A program made the position numbers and the translations under genes. Below are positions 11,796-22,642 of a stretch of 64,000 nucleotides of DNA, piece by piece. Within the stretch, counting starts at the first letter, position 1; each line of letters opens with the position of its first letter. Origin of the DNA: Alviniconcha marisindica (Eukaryota; Mollusca; Gastropoda; Provannidae); NCBI GenBank assembly GCA_018857735.1, contig JABMCL010003092.1, positions 751,001 to 815,000 on the forward strand. The letters run 5' to 3'. The notes below the pieces were generated by a model, which had not been told where the DNA came from, did no database searches, and saw nothing but the letters and a program-made list of their open reading frames with translations.

Positions 11796-12025
11796 GGTTT
11801 TGGTTAGGTTGCGACCACAAACACAGAATAATATTCAATTATATTGAATTGGTTGCACTGAGTCAGCGAGTTGTACCTAGATCAAATCTATTATCTTGAC
11901 TCTTGAATTGACACTGCTTTGTCTACTATGCCAATCAGGATTAGTGCAGCTGCTGTCTTCTTCTTCTTCCTGTGAAGCGACCGCAGTCATCATGTTGATT
12001 ATTTTGCCACTTTATGAAGGGTCAG

Positions 12026-12028
<3 letters not shown>

Positions 12029-12117
<89 letters not shown>

Positions 12118-12136
12118 ACACACACACACACACACA
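12029..12136 (+). repeat. (CA)n microsatellite
   Basis: CA repeat of about 108 bases, one interruption. Confidence 0.95.
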
Positions 12137-12149
12137 AGGTTTGTTTGGG

Positions 12150-14159
12150 ATGCAGTCTCAGTGGAGGCCCTTGACACAAGATAATGTGTCGATGGTTTTG
12201 GCCTCAACGACTTCCTGGCGGGGCAGGTCATTCCAGTCCCTGATGGTTCTCGGCAGGAATGAGTACTGCTGGTACTGGGTTCTGCAGTGTGGCTGCAAGA
12301 ACTGCTGATTGTGTCTTCGTCGTTGACGTGTGGGTCAGTGATGGTTGGAGCTTGCTCTTAATCCCATCAGTGGCCCAATGATGTTGCTGTGGATTCTGTA
12401 CAGCATTGCTAACCGAGCTGTCTTTCTTCGGTCTTGAAGGGAGGTCTACTCATAGGTCATCATGCCGAGTCAGAGTCATCGCGGAGGCGCTGGATGTTGT
12501 CAGTATATCGTCGCATAACGAAACGCGCTGCTCGACGCTGGATGGCCTCAATGCGGTCGATGTTGCTGGGAGTGTGGGCCGTCCCACTGAGACAGTACAT
12601 GCATACTCAAGAGCTGGCGGGGCGAACATATCAGTGACTTGTAGGCCTTCTCGGCCTTAATCTTCCTGGAGCTGATCTTCCGGTTTCTCTCAGTGTTGAG
12701 GAAGCCGAGGGTCTTGTTGGCTTTTGTGCACACGTTGTTGATATGTTCGCTCCAGTTCATGTCCCTGCTGATGGTAAAACCCAAGTACTTAACTGGCACT
12801 GCTGACAGTCTCCAGCATGTGTCCATGTAGTTTGTACTGGTGTTCCAGGCGTTTCCTGCTGCGGATCACTGGCAGTGAGTACGTGCACTTCCCTAGGTGG
12901 AAGGCCATATCCCATCTTTTCTCCCACTCAGCAAGCTGGTTGAGGTCTCGTTGTAGTTGGGTCTGGTCACAGTCAGGGCAGGACCCACGTTGTATGCAGC
13001 TGTGTCATCCGCAAAGAGCCGAGTTTGTGCTGTCATGGTGTCAGAAAGGTCACCACTGATGTAAATGAGGAACAAGCAGGGTCCCAGGACGCTCGCTTGT
13101 GGTACACCAGACTGGACGCTGACAAACTCGGAACTGACGGGCACCGCTGACAACCATGCACTGCCTTCCTTCTATTATTCAGAAAATCAGAGATCCATCT
13201 GCTGATTTCCCTTGGATGCCAAGAGCTTGTGGATCAAGAGACTGATTAACCTTATCGAAGGCCTTAGCAAAGTCCATAATGACTGAGGATGTCTGTTTGT
13301 TGCCCATGTACTAGGTTTTCAATCAGCTCATCTGCAAACTCGAGAAGTGGTGTCTCACAGGATCTCTTCTTCCGGAATCCATGTTGTTGGCTGCACAGTA
13401 TGTTGTTCTGTTCTAGATGGTCCATGATGGTACTAGTCAGGATGTGCTCCAGCACCTTGCAGTATACACTAATCAGCGACACTGGTCGGTAGTTAGCGGG
13501 ATCATACTGTTCCCCTTTTTTCAACAGGTGTCACGTGTGCATCTTTCCAGTCCACTGGTAACAAGCCAGTGTCTACTGATGACTGGAAGATAAGTGTCAG
13601 GATGGGAGCTACCTCCTCTGCTAGTTCTTTCAAGACATGAGGGCTGATGTTGTCTGGGCCAGCTGCTTTGCCAGCGCTGAGGTTGTAGAGCAGTTTTTTC
13701 ACACCTGGTACACTGATGGTGATCTTGTCAACTGTGGGGAAGTTGTTGGAGGGCATACTGCACTTCTCATGGAAATCTTCTTTGGTGTATGCCCTCCCTA
13801 CGCTGTGCACCGACTGGAACTGCCTGTTGAGTATTTCAGCCTGTTCTTTGGAGTCCGAAATAAGGCGCCCTGCTTCCTTCAGTGGCCGGGCGACTCAGTC
13901 CTACGTTGGATGACTTTTGATGCTTAATGCAAGTCCAAAAGCGTTTGTTCTTGGAGGCTTGTTCAGAGTCGGCATCTTCAAATGTGGTATTCAGGTGGGC
14001 CCAGTATGCTCTCCGCAGCTGGCGCTGGATTTCTCTTCAGAGCTGTTTGTACTGGACCATCAGTTTCTCTATGCCTTGCTTCCGCATCTTCTTGAAGACA
14101 CGGTTCCTCCTCTTGATGAGCCGGCAAAGAGTGGGTGAGATCCAAGGCCTTAGTCTCCC
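12150..14159 (-). pseudogene. Degraded LINE reverse transcriptase (CR1/Jockey-like)
   Basis: Reading the minus strand from 13810 down to 12180 in shifting frames gives ordered reverse transcriptase blocks: AGKAAGPDNISPHVLKELAE, LPVDWKDAHVTPV, YDPANYRPVSLISVYCKVLE, QQHGFRKKRSCETPLLEF, GVPQASVLGPCLFLIYI, RLFADDTAAYN, then KYLGFTISRDMNWSEHI and KANKTLGFLNT. Frameshifts separate almost every block, so it is inactive. The 5' side stops exactly at the gypsy LTR starting at 14160, which suggests that the LTR element inserted into it or that a rearrangement joined the two. Confidence 0.85.
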
Positions 14160-14344
14160 TGTTGAGATTGTAATACTGAATGCCATGTGCCTATGGCCGT
14201 GCTGATGACGTATGAATAAATTAAGAAGGCTTGCATGGGGCCTTTGCCGTTTCCCCACTATGGAGTCTGGACTGACATTTCTTGATGTGTGCTGTATGAT
14301 TGAGTGAAATACTTTCACTACCCTCGGCGAGTAACATCCAAACA
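14160..14344 (+). mobile_element. Ty3/gypsy LTR, copy 1
   Basis: Starts TGTTGAGATTGTAATAC and ends GAGTAACATCCAAACA, that is TG..CA ends, about 185 bases, followed directly by a primer binding site. Its first 48 bases recur inverted at 19958-20005. It carries a 26-base stretch missing from copy 2. Confidence 0.7.
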
Positions 14345-14362
14345 TGGTGTCAGAAGTGGGAT
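14345..14362 (+). promoter_or_regulatory. Retrotransposon primer binding site
   Basis: TGGTGTCAGAAGTGGGAT follows the LTR end without a gap. From memory it matches the 3' end of tRNA-Leu (TGGTGTCAGGAGTGGGAT) with one mismatch. Confidence 0.7.
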
Positions 14363-14471
14363 GTGATTGTCAGCTGTTTGTAAGTACTGTTTTCATCTCA
14401 AATCATGTAGATTATAATCGTTTTAGTATTAACGTTAGTTAACTAGATCGTTAACTGCAAAAAGGGGGATA

Positions 14472-14644
14472 TGCGTTGAGATTGTAATACCGATGACGTA
14501 TGAATAAATGACGTATGACGTATGAATAAATTAAGAAGGCCTTTGCCGTTTCCATTGGCTATGGCCAAGTCTGGACATTTCTTGATGTGTGCTGTAAGAC
14601 TGAGTAAAATACTTTCACTACACTCGGCGAGTAACATCCAAGCA
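14472..14644 (+). mobile_element. Ty3/gypsy LTR, copy 2, with preceding polypurine tract
   Basis: The LTR body (TTGAGATTGTAATAC to AACATCCAAGCA) repeats copy 1 at about 85-90 percent. It is preceded by a purine run AAAAAGGGGGATATG resembling a polypurine tract. With copy 1, the binding site and only 127 bases between, the unit 14160-14644 has the layout of a miniature LTR retrotransposon. Pol sequence then begins right after the second LTR, which is not a normal order. Confidence 0.6.
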
Positions 14645-15784
14645 TTAAAGAATGAGGCTCATCCGCCGTGTGTTGACACTGTTAAGAAACCAGAAGAAAC
14701 AATTTTCAGTGACGGTTGGATGAAAATCTTGTGAAATGTGCACCTGTGAAAATCAGATTCAAAGATGACAGCAAACCATACAGCCTGAGACAGCAAGAAG
14801 AGTGCTAATTCCTCTTTTACAGAAGGTGAAAGATGAACTCCTAAAGATGGAAGAAACGGGCTTCATAGAGCTGATACAAGACTGGTGCGCAGACTGTACT
14901 GTGATAGTACCAAAGAAAGACAGTGGGGTGCGGATCTGCACTGACTACACTAAAAGCAGAACACGATTCTGCGATCAAGAGTGATCTTACCGACAGTTAA
15001 AGACATCCTTCACAAACTGAAGGGATCCACCATCTTTACCAAGTTGGATGTCACGAGTGGATCAGTTTTGGCAAATTCCACTGGACGATGAATCACTGAG
15101 CCAAACTCACTACATTCATCAGTCCATTTGGCCGATACTTCTACCGCAGATTGCCACAGGGCATTACGTCTGCGCCAGAGATTTTCCAGCGCACCGTGGA
15201 AGAGATCATTGCAGGAGAGGAGCATGCTGTGTGTTTCCGGGACTTCGATGATATTCTCGTGTTCAGTGAAAACGAAGAAGTTCACTAAAAACACTTGAAG
15301 AACACCATGCGGCAAAATTGAACAGTGTATGGCACCCGGCGCCAGCTTTGTCACTGATCAACAACTGAAGATGGCGTGAAAGCAGACCCTAGGAAAACCG
15401 AGGCAATCCTCAAAATGCCTGCCCTACAGACGTTGCCGAGTTACGCCGTTTCAGTCTTGGTATGGTCAACTACCTAGGTCGCTACCTTCAGACTCTGTCT
15501 TCAGTTCTCCAGCCACTAGTCACAGAACTCATAGAGGCCGACGTGGGGGCCGCCTCGGATCAGAGCAGTCGCCAAAGTCAAAGCGGAGATGTTGACTTCT
15601 GCTCCAACACTTGCTTACTTCGATCCAGACAAGCCGGGCTGCAACAGTGAGTGCAGACGCAGCTCAGCGGTATGGACTTGGCGCAGTTCTTTTGCAAGAG
15701 CACCCAGATGGACTCCGTCCCGCCCGGGCTGTTGCCTCTCAGTCAGTCACAAAGAGCGAAACTAAAGTACGCCCAAACTTGCTT

Positions 15785-15960
15785 TCTTCAAGTTGTTGCT
15801 TTACGTCCACGGAGGCGAGATGGCCTATTAGGGACGGGGACAGAGTGGGAAGGGGACGACAGAGTGAAGGCTCGACCGCGGAAACCGCCCGAAAAGACCG
15901 GAGAGACCGTGGACCGCCGCCAGAACAATGGAAGTGTTAAGGCGGTGTCCCCTCGCCATT
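15785..15960 (+). mobile_element. SINE-like element related to 9965-10183
   Basis: CTTTACGTCCACGG and CTATTAGGGAC sit in the same order as in the two better copies, but the rest is diverged and GC-rich. Confidence 0.45.
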
Positions 15961-16076
15961 GCCCAGCGACTTGTGCACTGCGCAATTGCTGTTTCAACTG
16001 CTGTGCTTGGACAGAGTCACAAAGACAATGTCCGTTGCACTGCTGTTGATGAACAACTTGGACAGCTCGAAGCAAA

Positions 16077-16190
16077 ATAGACCATGAGCCAGCTTATACC
16101 CCCCCCCCCCCCCCCCCCCCCCCCGGGGATTTTACCACATGGTAATTTCTGAGTACCTTGACCATCAAAGTACACAGTTCAGGTTGTCTG
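16077..16190 (+). repeat. Dispersed repeat shared with 27788-27896
   Basis: AGACCATGAGCCAGC, a poly-C tract, a GGATTTTA block and CTGAGTACCTTGACCATCA occur here on the plus strand and at 27788-27896 on the minus strand. At the second site the shared sequence begins inside the last codons of the nucleoredoxin-like gene. Confidence 0.7.
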
Positions 16191-17229
16191 CAAGTGAGCT
16201 GTTGCTGTTTGTGTCTGTGGTGCTGGTTCTAATAAATGCACTATATGGAATTCTAAATTGCGATGACCTAGTCTCTTAGCAACTCATTTATTATGACAAA
16301 AAAGGCCATTTCCATGTATTGTTTTATTGTTTGAACAGTTTAATATGTTGTAGCTTTCCGTTTCTCTTTGTCTTAAATGTGTTCTTGTTATTGGGCACTG
16401 CGGACGCAGAAATATTAAGGTCCCCTCTGTTAAAACCCCATAGCCGACGAATGTTTTCCGTTAAAAGCACGGAGTAGGTCAGAATATAGCCAAGTATGCT
16501 TCGTCAGTGCCATAATTTCTTTCTTGTCCTAATTTCCGCTTCCCCGGTCCATTCACCTTCATTTTTTCCAAATCCTCTCCATACTTTTCATTTGCGTTAG
16601 TCTTGGCTGAAGCGAATTCCCGCGTTAGCCTGCGAAATAAAATAGGTCACACTGCTCATAGTCAATTGATTTAAGCAGGTTCTCATGTTGAGTGCCTGCA
16701 GAATATAAATAGGCACCAAAACGTGTGTTACTGTGCCTCAAAAAGGTGATTTAGACATACTTGTGATCTGATCAATTGTCCTTTAATTTTGTACTGAATG
16801 CGTTACGGAGAATCTGTCTGGAAGTATCTTTTGCAGTTGTAGATAGTGATATGTGCTAATTATTGACTGTTTTGGCTGGGGTGTTTGCTATTGATTGTGT
16901 TCTGTGTAGAACAGTGAGCCAGCGTTTTGCTCGTAAGAATCTGTGACTGTGATATGTCCTGAAGTGACCGTGTGCGGTTGACAAGGCATACAAATCCATG
17001 TGCAATGGTCCAGTCCTGATATGGTGGATTAAATATATGAGTATATACCGAATCTGCATGGGAATCACACATTGTGCTACTTTATGAATGACTGCAGAAT
17101 TGTTTTGAAACAAAAGAACCCATCGGAAGGGAATGATGTAAGATCCTCCAAAAAGCGAGAACAGCAAATCCGCCAGCAACCACAATGCTAGCTGTTGCCC
17201 AGTGACAGATGTCTTTTTTGTGAAAAGAC

Positions 17230-17478
17230 TTGAATACAAGGAAACACATGTTGAAAACATTAGTCAAATGTATGGCAAAAACAGCTGAGGATTCTGCCAT
17301 TAAAGCAACCAAAAGAAAACAAGATCAGCACATCCTTTTGAAGGTGCAAGATACTGACTTGGCCGCTCGAGAAGCACATTACCATGCCACCTGTCGGAGA
17401 GATTACACCCGAGAGGATGACAGACACCAGGAAACCATCAAAGACACTAAAACCATTGAAGACAAGCTTCCAACATGA
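17230..17478 (+). pseudogene. Possible transposon-associated Cys-rich reading frame
   Basis: An open frame containing AREAHYHATCRRDYTRED, a short Cys/His block I associate with uncharacterised proteins found in repeated invertebrate loci. A CLFCEK-like motif lies just upstream (about 17213) in another frame. No catalytic domain is visible. It lies inside the composite insertion at 15778-19204. Confidence 0.35.
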
Positions 17479-17479
17479 C

Positions 17480-18720
17480 CATATAAACATTATTTTCAGT
17501 ACATCGTTCAGTATGTTATGGGCAGAATCGTTTAGAAATAAAGAGGTTACCACGTTAAGGAAAAATTATGAAATTGGAACATTCCATGCATCTTCTCTGT
17601 AGAGGTAAATAAGTGATAGATGTCAACAAAATGTGTCAACACACCTCATCCTTGTTGAACAGTCACAATGCCATCATGCAGAGATGCATTGATAATGCAC
17701 ATTGAAAGGGCCAGCTTTCAAGCACTCTTGATATTCCGCAGTTAAGGCAGCTAAAACCATTCCTCGAGCAGATGGCCATGGCTTGCATACTGTGAATGGA
17801 AAAGTGGGAGGTATACTGGACAGACTGTTTCTTCATGCCGCAAGACCTGGTTGAAATCCAGGTGGAGCAGCCCCAAAAGGAAGATGACTATCAAGAATAC
17901 ACAGCGCTTGAGAATCTTGATGGCTTCAGGTTTGAGGCTGACATATATGTCTAAGCTGGACATGCATTCAGTGTCACTCAAAGTAAGGGACATTCAGGTT
18001 TGGCAACTTTCTATGGCACCGGGTTTGGTATCTTTGGCTGGGGAAAATACGCCCAAGCTATAATGATAAGCAGTAATAAATAAAGAGTAATGCATTTAAA
18101 AAATGTTATATATCAAAGTCAGATAACAATTTCAGAAAGTCAATAATGATTTGTCAAATCATTGACAGTGTGGACAATCACTTTGGTGAATATCTTTGAC
18201 ATTTCCTAGCTGTTCGTCTGTATTCTTGGCATAATAGCAAAGAGCCTGCTGACTGCAAGCTGATACAGCAGTTGCATGCTGAATTAAGCCAAACCAGAGA
18301 TGCGATCCGGTGGCATCAGGCTCCTAAACCTAAACTATTTTACTGAGACATTACAAAGGCAAAGCTGGTAAGTTTTACATACATCGGGCATGTTTCTTGC
18401 CTATCTTCCATGGGGTATAGAGTATGTGAAACTGATTTCAGGTTAAATGGAGGTAGACCAGTGAATAAGCCAGCACCTGCAGCGGTTTTGTGGAAGTAGT
18501 TTATTGAGGGTTGAACATATGTGCATTTTTGTAAAAGGTTGTTTAACTTTTGAACTTGAGTATATTCTATTCCGTGACGTCATCCATTAATGCAGGTGTT
18601 AATCAAACATTCTCTGTGACTCTCTCAGTCGCCATGATACATTTGGTGGCAAATGAAGCACTTTTGTTCAATATTTTTACACGAGCATCGTACAAAATTA
18701 TGCAGCGTGACATTTTTTCT
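17480..18720. other. Non-coding part of the composite insertion
   Basis: No coding frame, RNA gene or recognisable repeat was identified in this stretch. Confidence 0.4.
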
Positions 18721-19033
18721 TTTTCAATCTTCATTAATTCCACACGCATAATTCAGGCCACAATACCTGGGTGTGACAACAGCAGCCGCAAGAGCAGTGC
18801 TACCCGCCACTGATACCAGCATGTGCAATATTTCTGTGTGTCCAAAGAATGGCATAGCTGCCTGTTGTTTGGGATTTGTAAGGGACACGCCCATTTTAAT
18901 ACATGCGATTAAGCTGCTATGTACCATCTCAGATAATCCCTAAAAGCAGAGTAGTTCATCTTGCAGACAAGCAGATATTGAAAAGACACATACTGAGCTA
19001 TCCAAAAATCATTGTCTCCAAAAATCCCCCGGG
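18720..19033 (+). repeat. Long inverted repeat, left arm
   Basis: About 310 bases whose reverse complement is found at 20287-20612 (shared blocks include ATACCAGCATGTGCA and CAATCATTG-type ends). Around 75-80 percent alike. The spacer contains the right half of the gypsy pol. Confidence 0.75.
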
Positions 19034-19957
19034 GGGGGGGGGGGGGAGGGTTTCGATACCTGGCCCATGGACTAAAAGAGGTCCAGCTTGCTCAGCCCAG
19101 CTCCACCTCCCTACTCATGATCTCTTCTGGGCAAATTTGAAGGTCCAGCCGGCTCCACCTCCCTCCTCTAAGATCTCTTGATCTTTTGATCTCGCCTGGA
19201 ACCCCGCCCAAATAGAAAAAGAATGCTTATATAGCCTCCACTTGGGCGTGCGAGAAATTTGATCGCTACCTCGATCGTCAGTTGGACATGTTTTCTGTTG
19301 TGACAGACCACAAGCCACTTAACTGTTCCTCAGTCTGATAAACACAGTCGAAAGACTTATCAGAAACACTACTCCGTTGCCAGAGGATGTTGATGCCTCT
19401 CATGCGCTTTAACATCAAAGCCAAGTATGTCCCAGGAAAGGACATAGTAGTGGCTGATACCCTGTCTCGCAGTCCTGTATCCACAACTGAAAGCAATTCC
19501 CACTGAGGAAATTCAAGCCCATGTCAGCGACGTCAGTCCAGTCATCATGGCAAGTTAGTCGAGTCAGACGCGGATCAGGGCAGAGACTCAGTTTCAGTGC
19601 GGAAAGAGTGTGAACCTCAAAGCAGCCATGGAGTACACGACTATTCATGGCTGGCCTCAGTATAAGGAGGACGTTCAACTGGCTGCCAGAGACTTCTTCA
19701 TCATAAGGGGCGAGCTCAGCCTTCATGATGGACTCTCAGTGAGAGGACTAGACAGAATAGTCGTTCCGGCTTTCTGCGGCTTGAGAAAACAAATTCTGGA
19801 AAGGATCCACGAGGGCCACACGGGCGTGGCAAAGTGCAGGCAACGTGCTGCACAATCAGTGTGGTGGCCACGGCAAAAGACATCAAATCACGGGTCGCCA
19901 GCTGCCGACACTGCCTGGAGAAGCAGCCATCTCAGGCCAGGGAACCCCTCCTACCAT

Positions 19958-20005
19958 CAGCACGGCCATAGGCACATGGCATTCAGTATTACAATCTCAA
20001 CACAG
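19958..20005 (-). mobile_element. Inverted 5' fragment of the gypsy LTR
   Basis: The reverse complement reads TGTTGAGATTGTAATACTGA and continues like LTR copy 1 for 48 bases. It is joined directly to the integrase-like region, marking an inversion or chimeric breakpoint. Confidence 0.75.
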
Positions 20006-20109
20006 CTGCGCTTAGGGATTGCGCTTTGGCGGCCTGCTGGCGTGTGGCCGCTTCTACTAGTACTAGTTGTGGTCCATGGGCCAGCTATCCACCCCCCGCC
20101 CCCCTATTA

Positions 20110-20215
20110 TATCTTTATGTGAACGAACATATCAGACCGGAACAGCCATTTTGGGGGAGACGTGTTTATTCAGCCACGATCACTCTTGTTCCCTAGTGAC
20201 ATTAGTATTACATGG
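20110..20215 (-). mobile_element. About 100-bp TG..CA element (inverted copy at 21512)
   Basis: The reverse complement begins TGTAATACTAATGTCACTAG and ends near ATATGTTCGTTCACA. The 21512-21612 copy is about 90 percent alike. The TG..CA ends suggest a tiny solo LTR; this is only a guess. Confidence 0.6.
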
Positions 20216-20286
20216 GTTACTTCCCTTCCATTCTCTCTCTTGCCTGTGTTCACAGTATAAAATTATGACACCCCACACACAGCCCA

Positions 20287-20612
20287 TACCCCCGGAGATT
20301 TTTGGAGACAATGATTTTTGAATAGCTCAATATGTGTCTTTTCAATATCTGCTTGTCTGCAAGATGAAATGCTCATCTGCTTTCTGATATGGTACATGTC
20401 AGCTTAATCACATGCATTAAAATGTGCGTGTAGTCATGTACATTACAAATACCAAACAATTGGCCGCAATACAATCATTTGGACACACTGACAAAAATAC
20501 TGCACATGCTGGTATGAATGGGTAGCACTGCTTTTGCAACTCAGTGCTGTTGTGTTACCCAGGTAAGGTGGCCTGAATTTTGCGCATGGGATTAATGAAG
20601 TATTTTATAATT
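20287..20612 (-). repeat. Long inverted repeat, right arm
   Basis: Reverse-complement partner of 18720-19033. The outer ends align near TTCATTAAT and the inner ends near the CCCCCGG tract. Confidence 0.75.
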
Positions 20613-20734
20613 AAAAAAGAAATGTAATGTCGTATCACAACAACAAAAAACACTAGTTGCCAGACTTAGAAACCCCATCAAATTTAAACTGACTTTGCCT
20701 TTGTATCTTTCAGATGGTCTTCTTCTCTTCTTTG

Positions 20735-21735
20735 GATTTGGCAGCCACGTTCCATTGAGCCAAGACATTAAGACACAGGATCAAGCTAAGCTTATGTGTC
20801 ACTCTCTAAACATTAATAGGGCCATTTTTATAACCATCACTTGCATGGCTCAGCCATCTCTGTTTGGTAATGTGTGTAATCTCTATTTTGACTCGATTAA
20901 AGTAATTCTGTGTTGATCAATGATTTGTAGCATAATATTTTGCTTAACTGACTTCATGTTTAGTGCTTATTTTGGGTTGAAATTAAGTCTTGTGTACTGT
21001 AGAGGCAAAGTTTTGTTAATAGACTACTTGATATTAGTGACTGATGCTGCAATAAGACAATGAGCACTGGGCAAAAAGTCACGCTGATTGTTTTGTTGCT
21101 AGTCTTTGAGTGTGTCTTGCTTCTCACACAGAATGTTGCATTATAATTGCTATGTACCACTTTAACCATCCAAGCATGCACTTTACTCTCATGTAAGTTT
21201 CATTAACATTAATATTTTGTTCACTGTGTTGGCTGCAATCAAGTTAATTGTATGAATCTGTTTATAGACAGGTGCAAGCCACGCTTCCCATGCTTGTAAA
21301 TTATTAGTCATGTTTGTACAGTCTGTTTATATAGATAAAAGGATTGTAACAAGTTCAACTTTCATTTGATGTTTTTCATGATTTAATCAATCTAGTTATT
21401 AAAAAAAAGTATTTGTATGGGCTGAGGAAACACAAATGTCATCCATTTTGTTGTCCAGAGGGCTGATTTGATTGTTGCAAGAGCATTTTTGTGTGTGTGT
21501 GGCCCGCGCTGCACTGTTGTAATACTAATGTCACTAGGGAACAAGAGTGATTGGGGCTGCATAAACACGTCTCCCCCCAAATGGCTGTTCCAGTCTGATA
21601 TGTTCGCTCACAAGTGACCATTGTGTGTGCTGGAAAATTGCTATGAAATAAACCCTGATTGCTCTACGCCTGAAATCTGCTGTGGTCTCCTCTTTGCCTG
21701 ACTGCTGCCTGTTGCATTCCTTCTACCACAGCACA
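20735..21735 (+). mobile_element. LTR-like element, direct copy
   Basis: Aligns over about 900 bases with the reverse complement of 22643-23480: TTTGACTCGATTAAAGTAAT, AACTGACTTCATGTTTAGTG, TTTGAGTGTGTCTTGC, and the end CTGCTGTGGTCTCC followed by CTTCTACCAC. AATAAA signals lie near the 3' end. The 21512-21612 element is inserted in this copy. No coding region was found with it. Confidence 0.7.
21512..21612 (+). mobile_element. About 100-bp TG..CA element, second copy
   Basis: Runs from TGTAATACTAATG to TATGTTCGCTCACA and is absent from the otherwise matching LTR-like copy at 22643-23880. Some host bases seem lost at the junction, so it is not a simple insertion. Confidence 0.6.
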
Positions 21736-22205
21736 CCATCACATATATAGGCCACATATGGTGGTATTTAAAGTGACCCAAGATACTGAGACCCATAGCA
21801 ATTCTTCCAAGAAAGGGCAGACCCTCCAGCTCTCAGAAATTCCTTCTTCTCCTTGAGTGGAACCAGCTTCCACAGTGGCACACCAAAACCCCTCCACCTG
21901 AGGCATTCATGGACGGCCTTGGCAGTGGCACTGATGCCCAGTGTTACCTGCCATCATCTGCTGTACAGCCAGCCCAGCCACCTGACTGCGTTGATTATAT
22001 CATTTTATCATCTATGTCTGTGCTTGTACCACCCAGTATATCTGGTGATCTACTGGGCCAGTAAATGGTTTTCATGTGAATGACCCTTAGGCTTTTTAGC
22101 CTTTTGCCTGCTGAGTCAAATTTTGATATAATTATCTTCTTCGTCTTCCATACAATGTCCAACGTCAATGTGGTGAAGACTGACATTGTGTATAATAAAT
22201 TATGG
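21736..22205. other. Unassigned spacer between inverted LTR-like copies
   Basis: No coding or repeat identity was recognised. Confidence 0.4.
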
Positions 22206-22490
22206 TCAGCATTGTTCAACATTGTTCAGATCCAAATAAACAACATCCACTGCTTTTTTTCTTTGCTTTTTTTCTTCTTTCTTTTCCTCCAACAATTCAG
22301 TCCAAACATCAATAGTTGTTAACAGCTGTGTGATACATGACCCACCAGATGTAAAGCTATGCTGCTGGTCAACAAGCAGTTTATTTTCTGCAAAATCAGT
22401 CAATACCTCTTTATTGCCTTGTGTCAAATAAAAATGTAAATACACCTGGAATAAGGCATAGTGCTGAGAGCATTCACTGAAATCATGCAC
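22206..22490 (-). pseudogene. LINE reverse transcriptase fragment
   Basis: The minus-strand frame reads LLVDQQHSFTSGGSCITQLL, then DVWTELL and VDVVYLDLNN, which are conserved blocks 2-3 of CR1-like LINE reverse transcriptases. A Lys/Glu-rich insertion replaces the usual spacer. Likely the same element as 23905-24430. Confidence 0.75.
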
Positions 22491-22642
22491 ACATTTACAA
22501 TAATATTAACAGTGTACATGTATACTATAATAATAAGCTTGACAAAACACACAGAAACTTATAAATTAAATACACAGTCACAGTAACCACTTAAAGGAAT
22601 TAAACACACAGTCACAATAAGAGTGTAAAATGCCATTATGTT

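Larger units (their letters stand above)
15778..19204. mobile_element. 3.4-kb composite insertion in gypsy RNase H, 8-bp duplication
   Basis: CGCCCAAA occurs at 15770-15777 and 19205-19212, and the gypsy reading resumes at the same codon context on both sides, so everything between arrived as one or more nested insertions. Contents: a SINE-like start related to the 9965 family (GTTGCTTTACGTCCACGG at about 15793), a repeat shared with 27788-27896, a Cys-containing transposon-type reading frame near 17230, and one arm of a long inverted repeat (18720-19033). No single transposase could be assigned. Confidence 0.65.
14645..19960 (+). pseudogene. Ty3/gypsy pol (RT, RNase H, integrase), disrupted
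   Basis: Reverse transcriptase blocks appear at 14770-15300 (VKDELLKMEETGFIE, VPKKDSGVRICTDYTK, GSTIFTKLDV, and a degraded FxDDILVFSE region near 15235). RNase H starts at about 15600 (YFDPDKPG), stops at 15777, and resumes at 19205 (TDHKPLN, then VPGKDIVVADTLSRSP). An integrase zinc-finger region follows ([17 protein letters not shown], to about 19955). Gag and protease are absent. Frameshifts and stops are spread throughout, so the copy is dead. It is split by the 15778-19204 insertion and ends at an inverted LTR piece. Confidence 0.85.
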
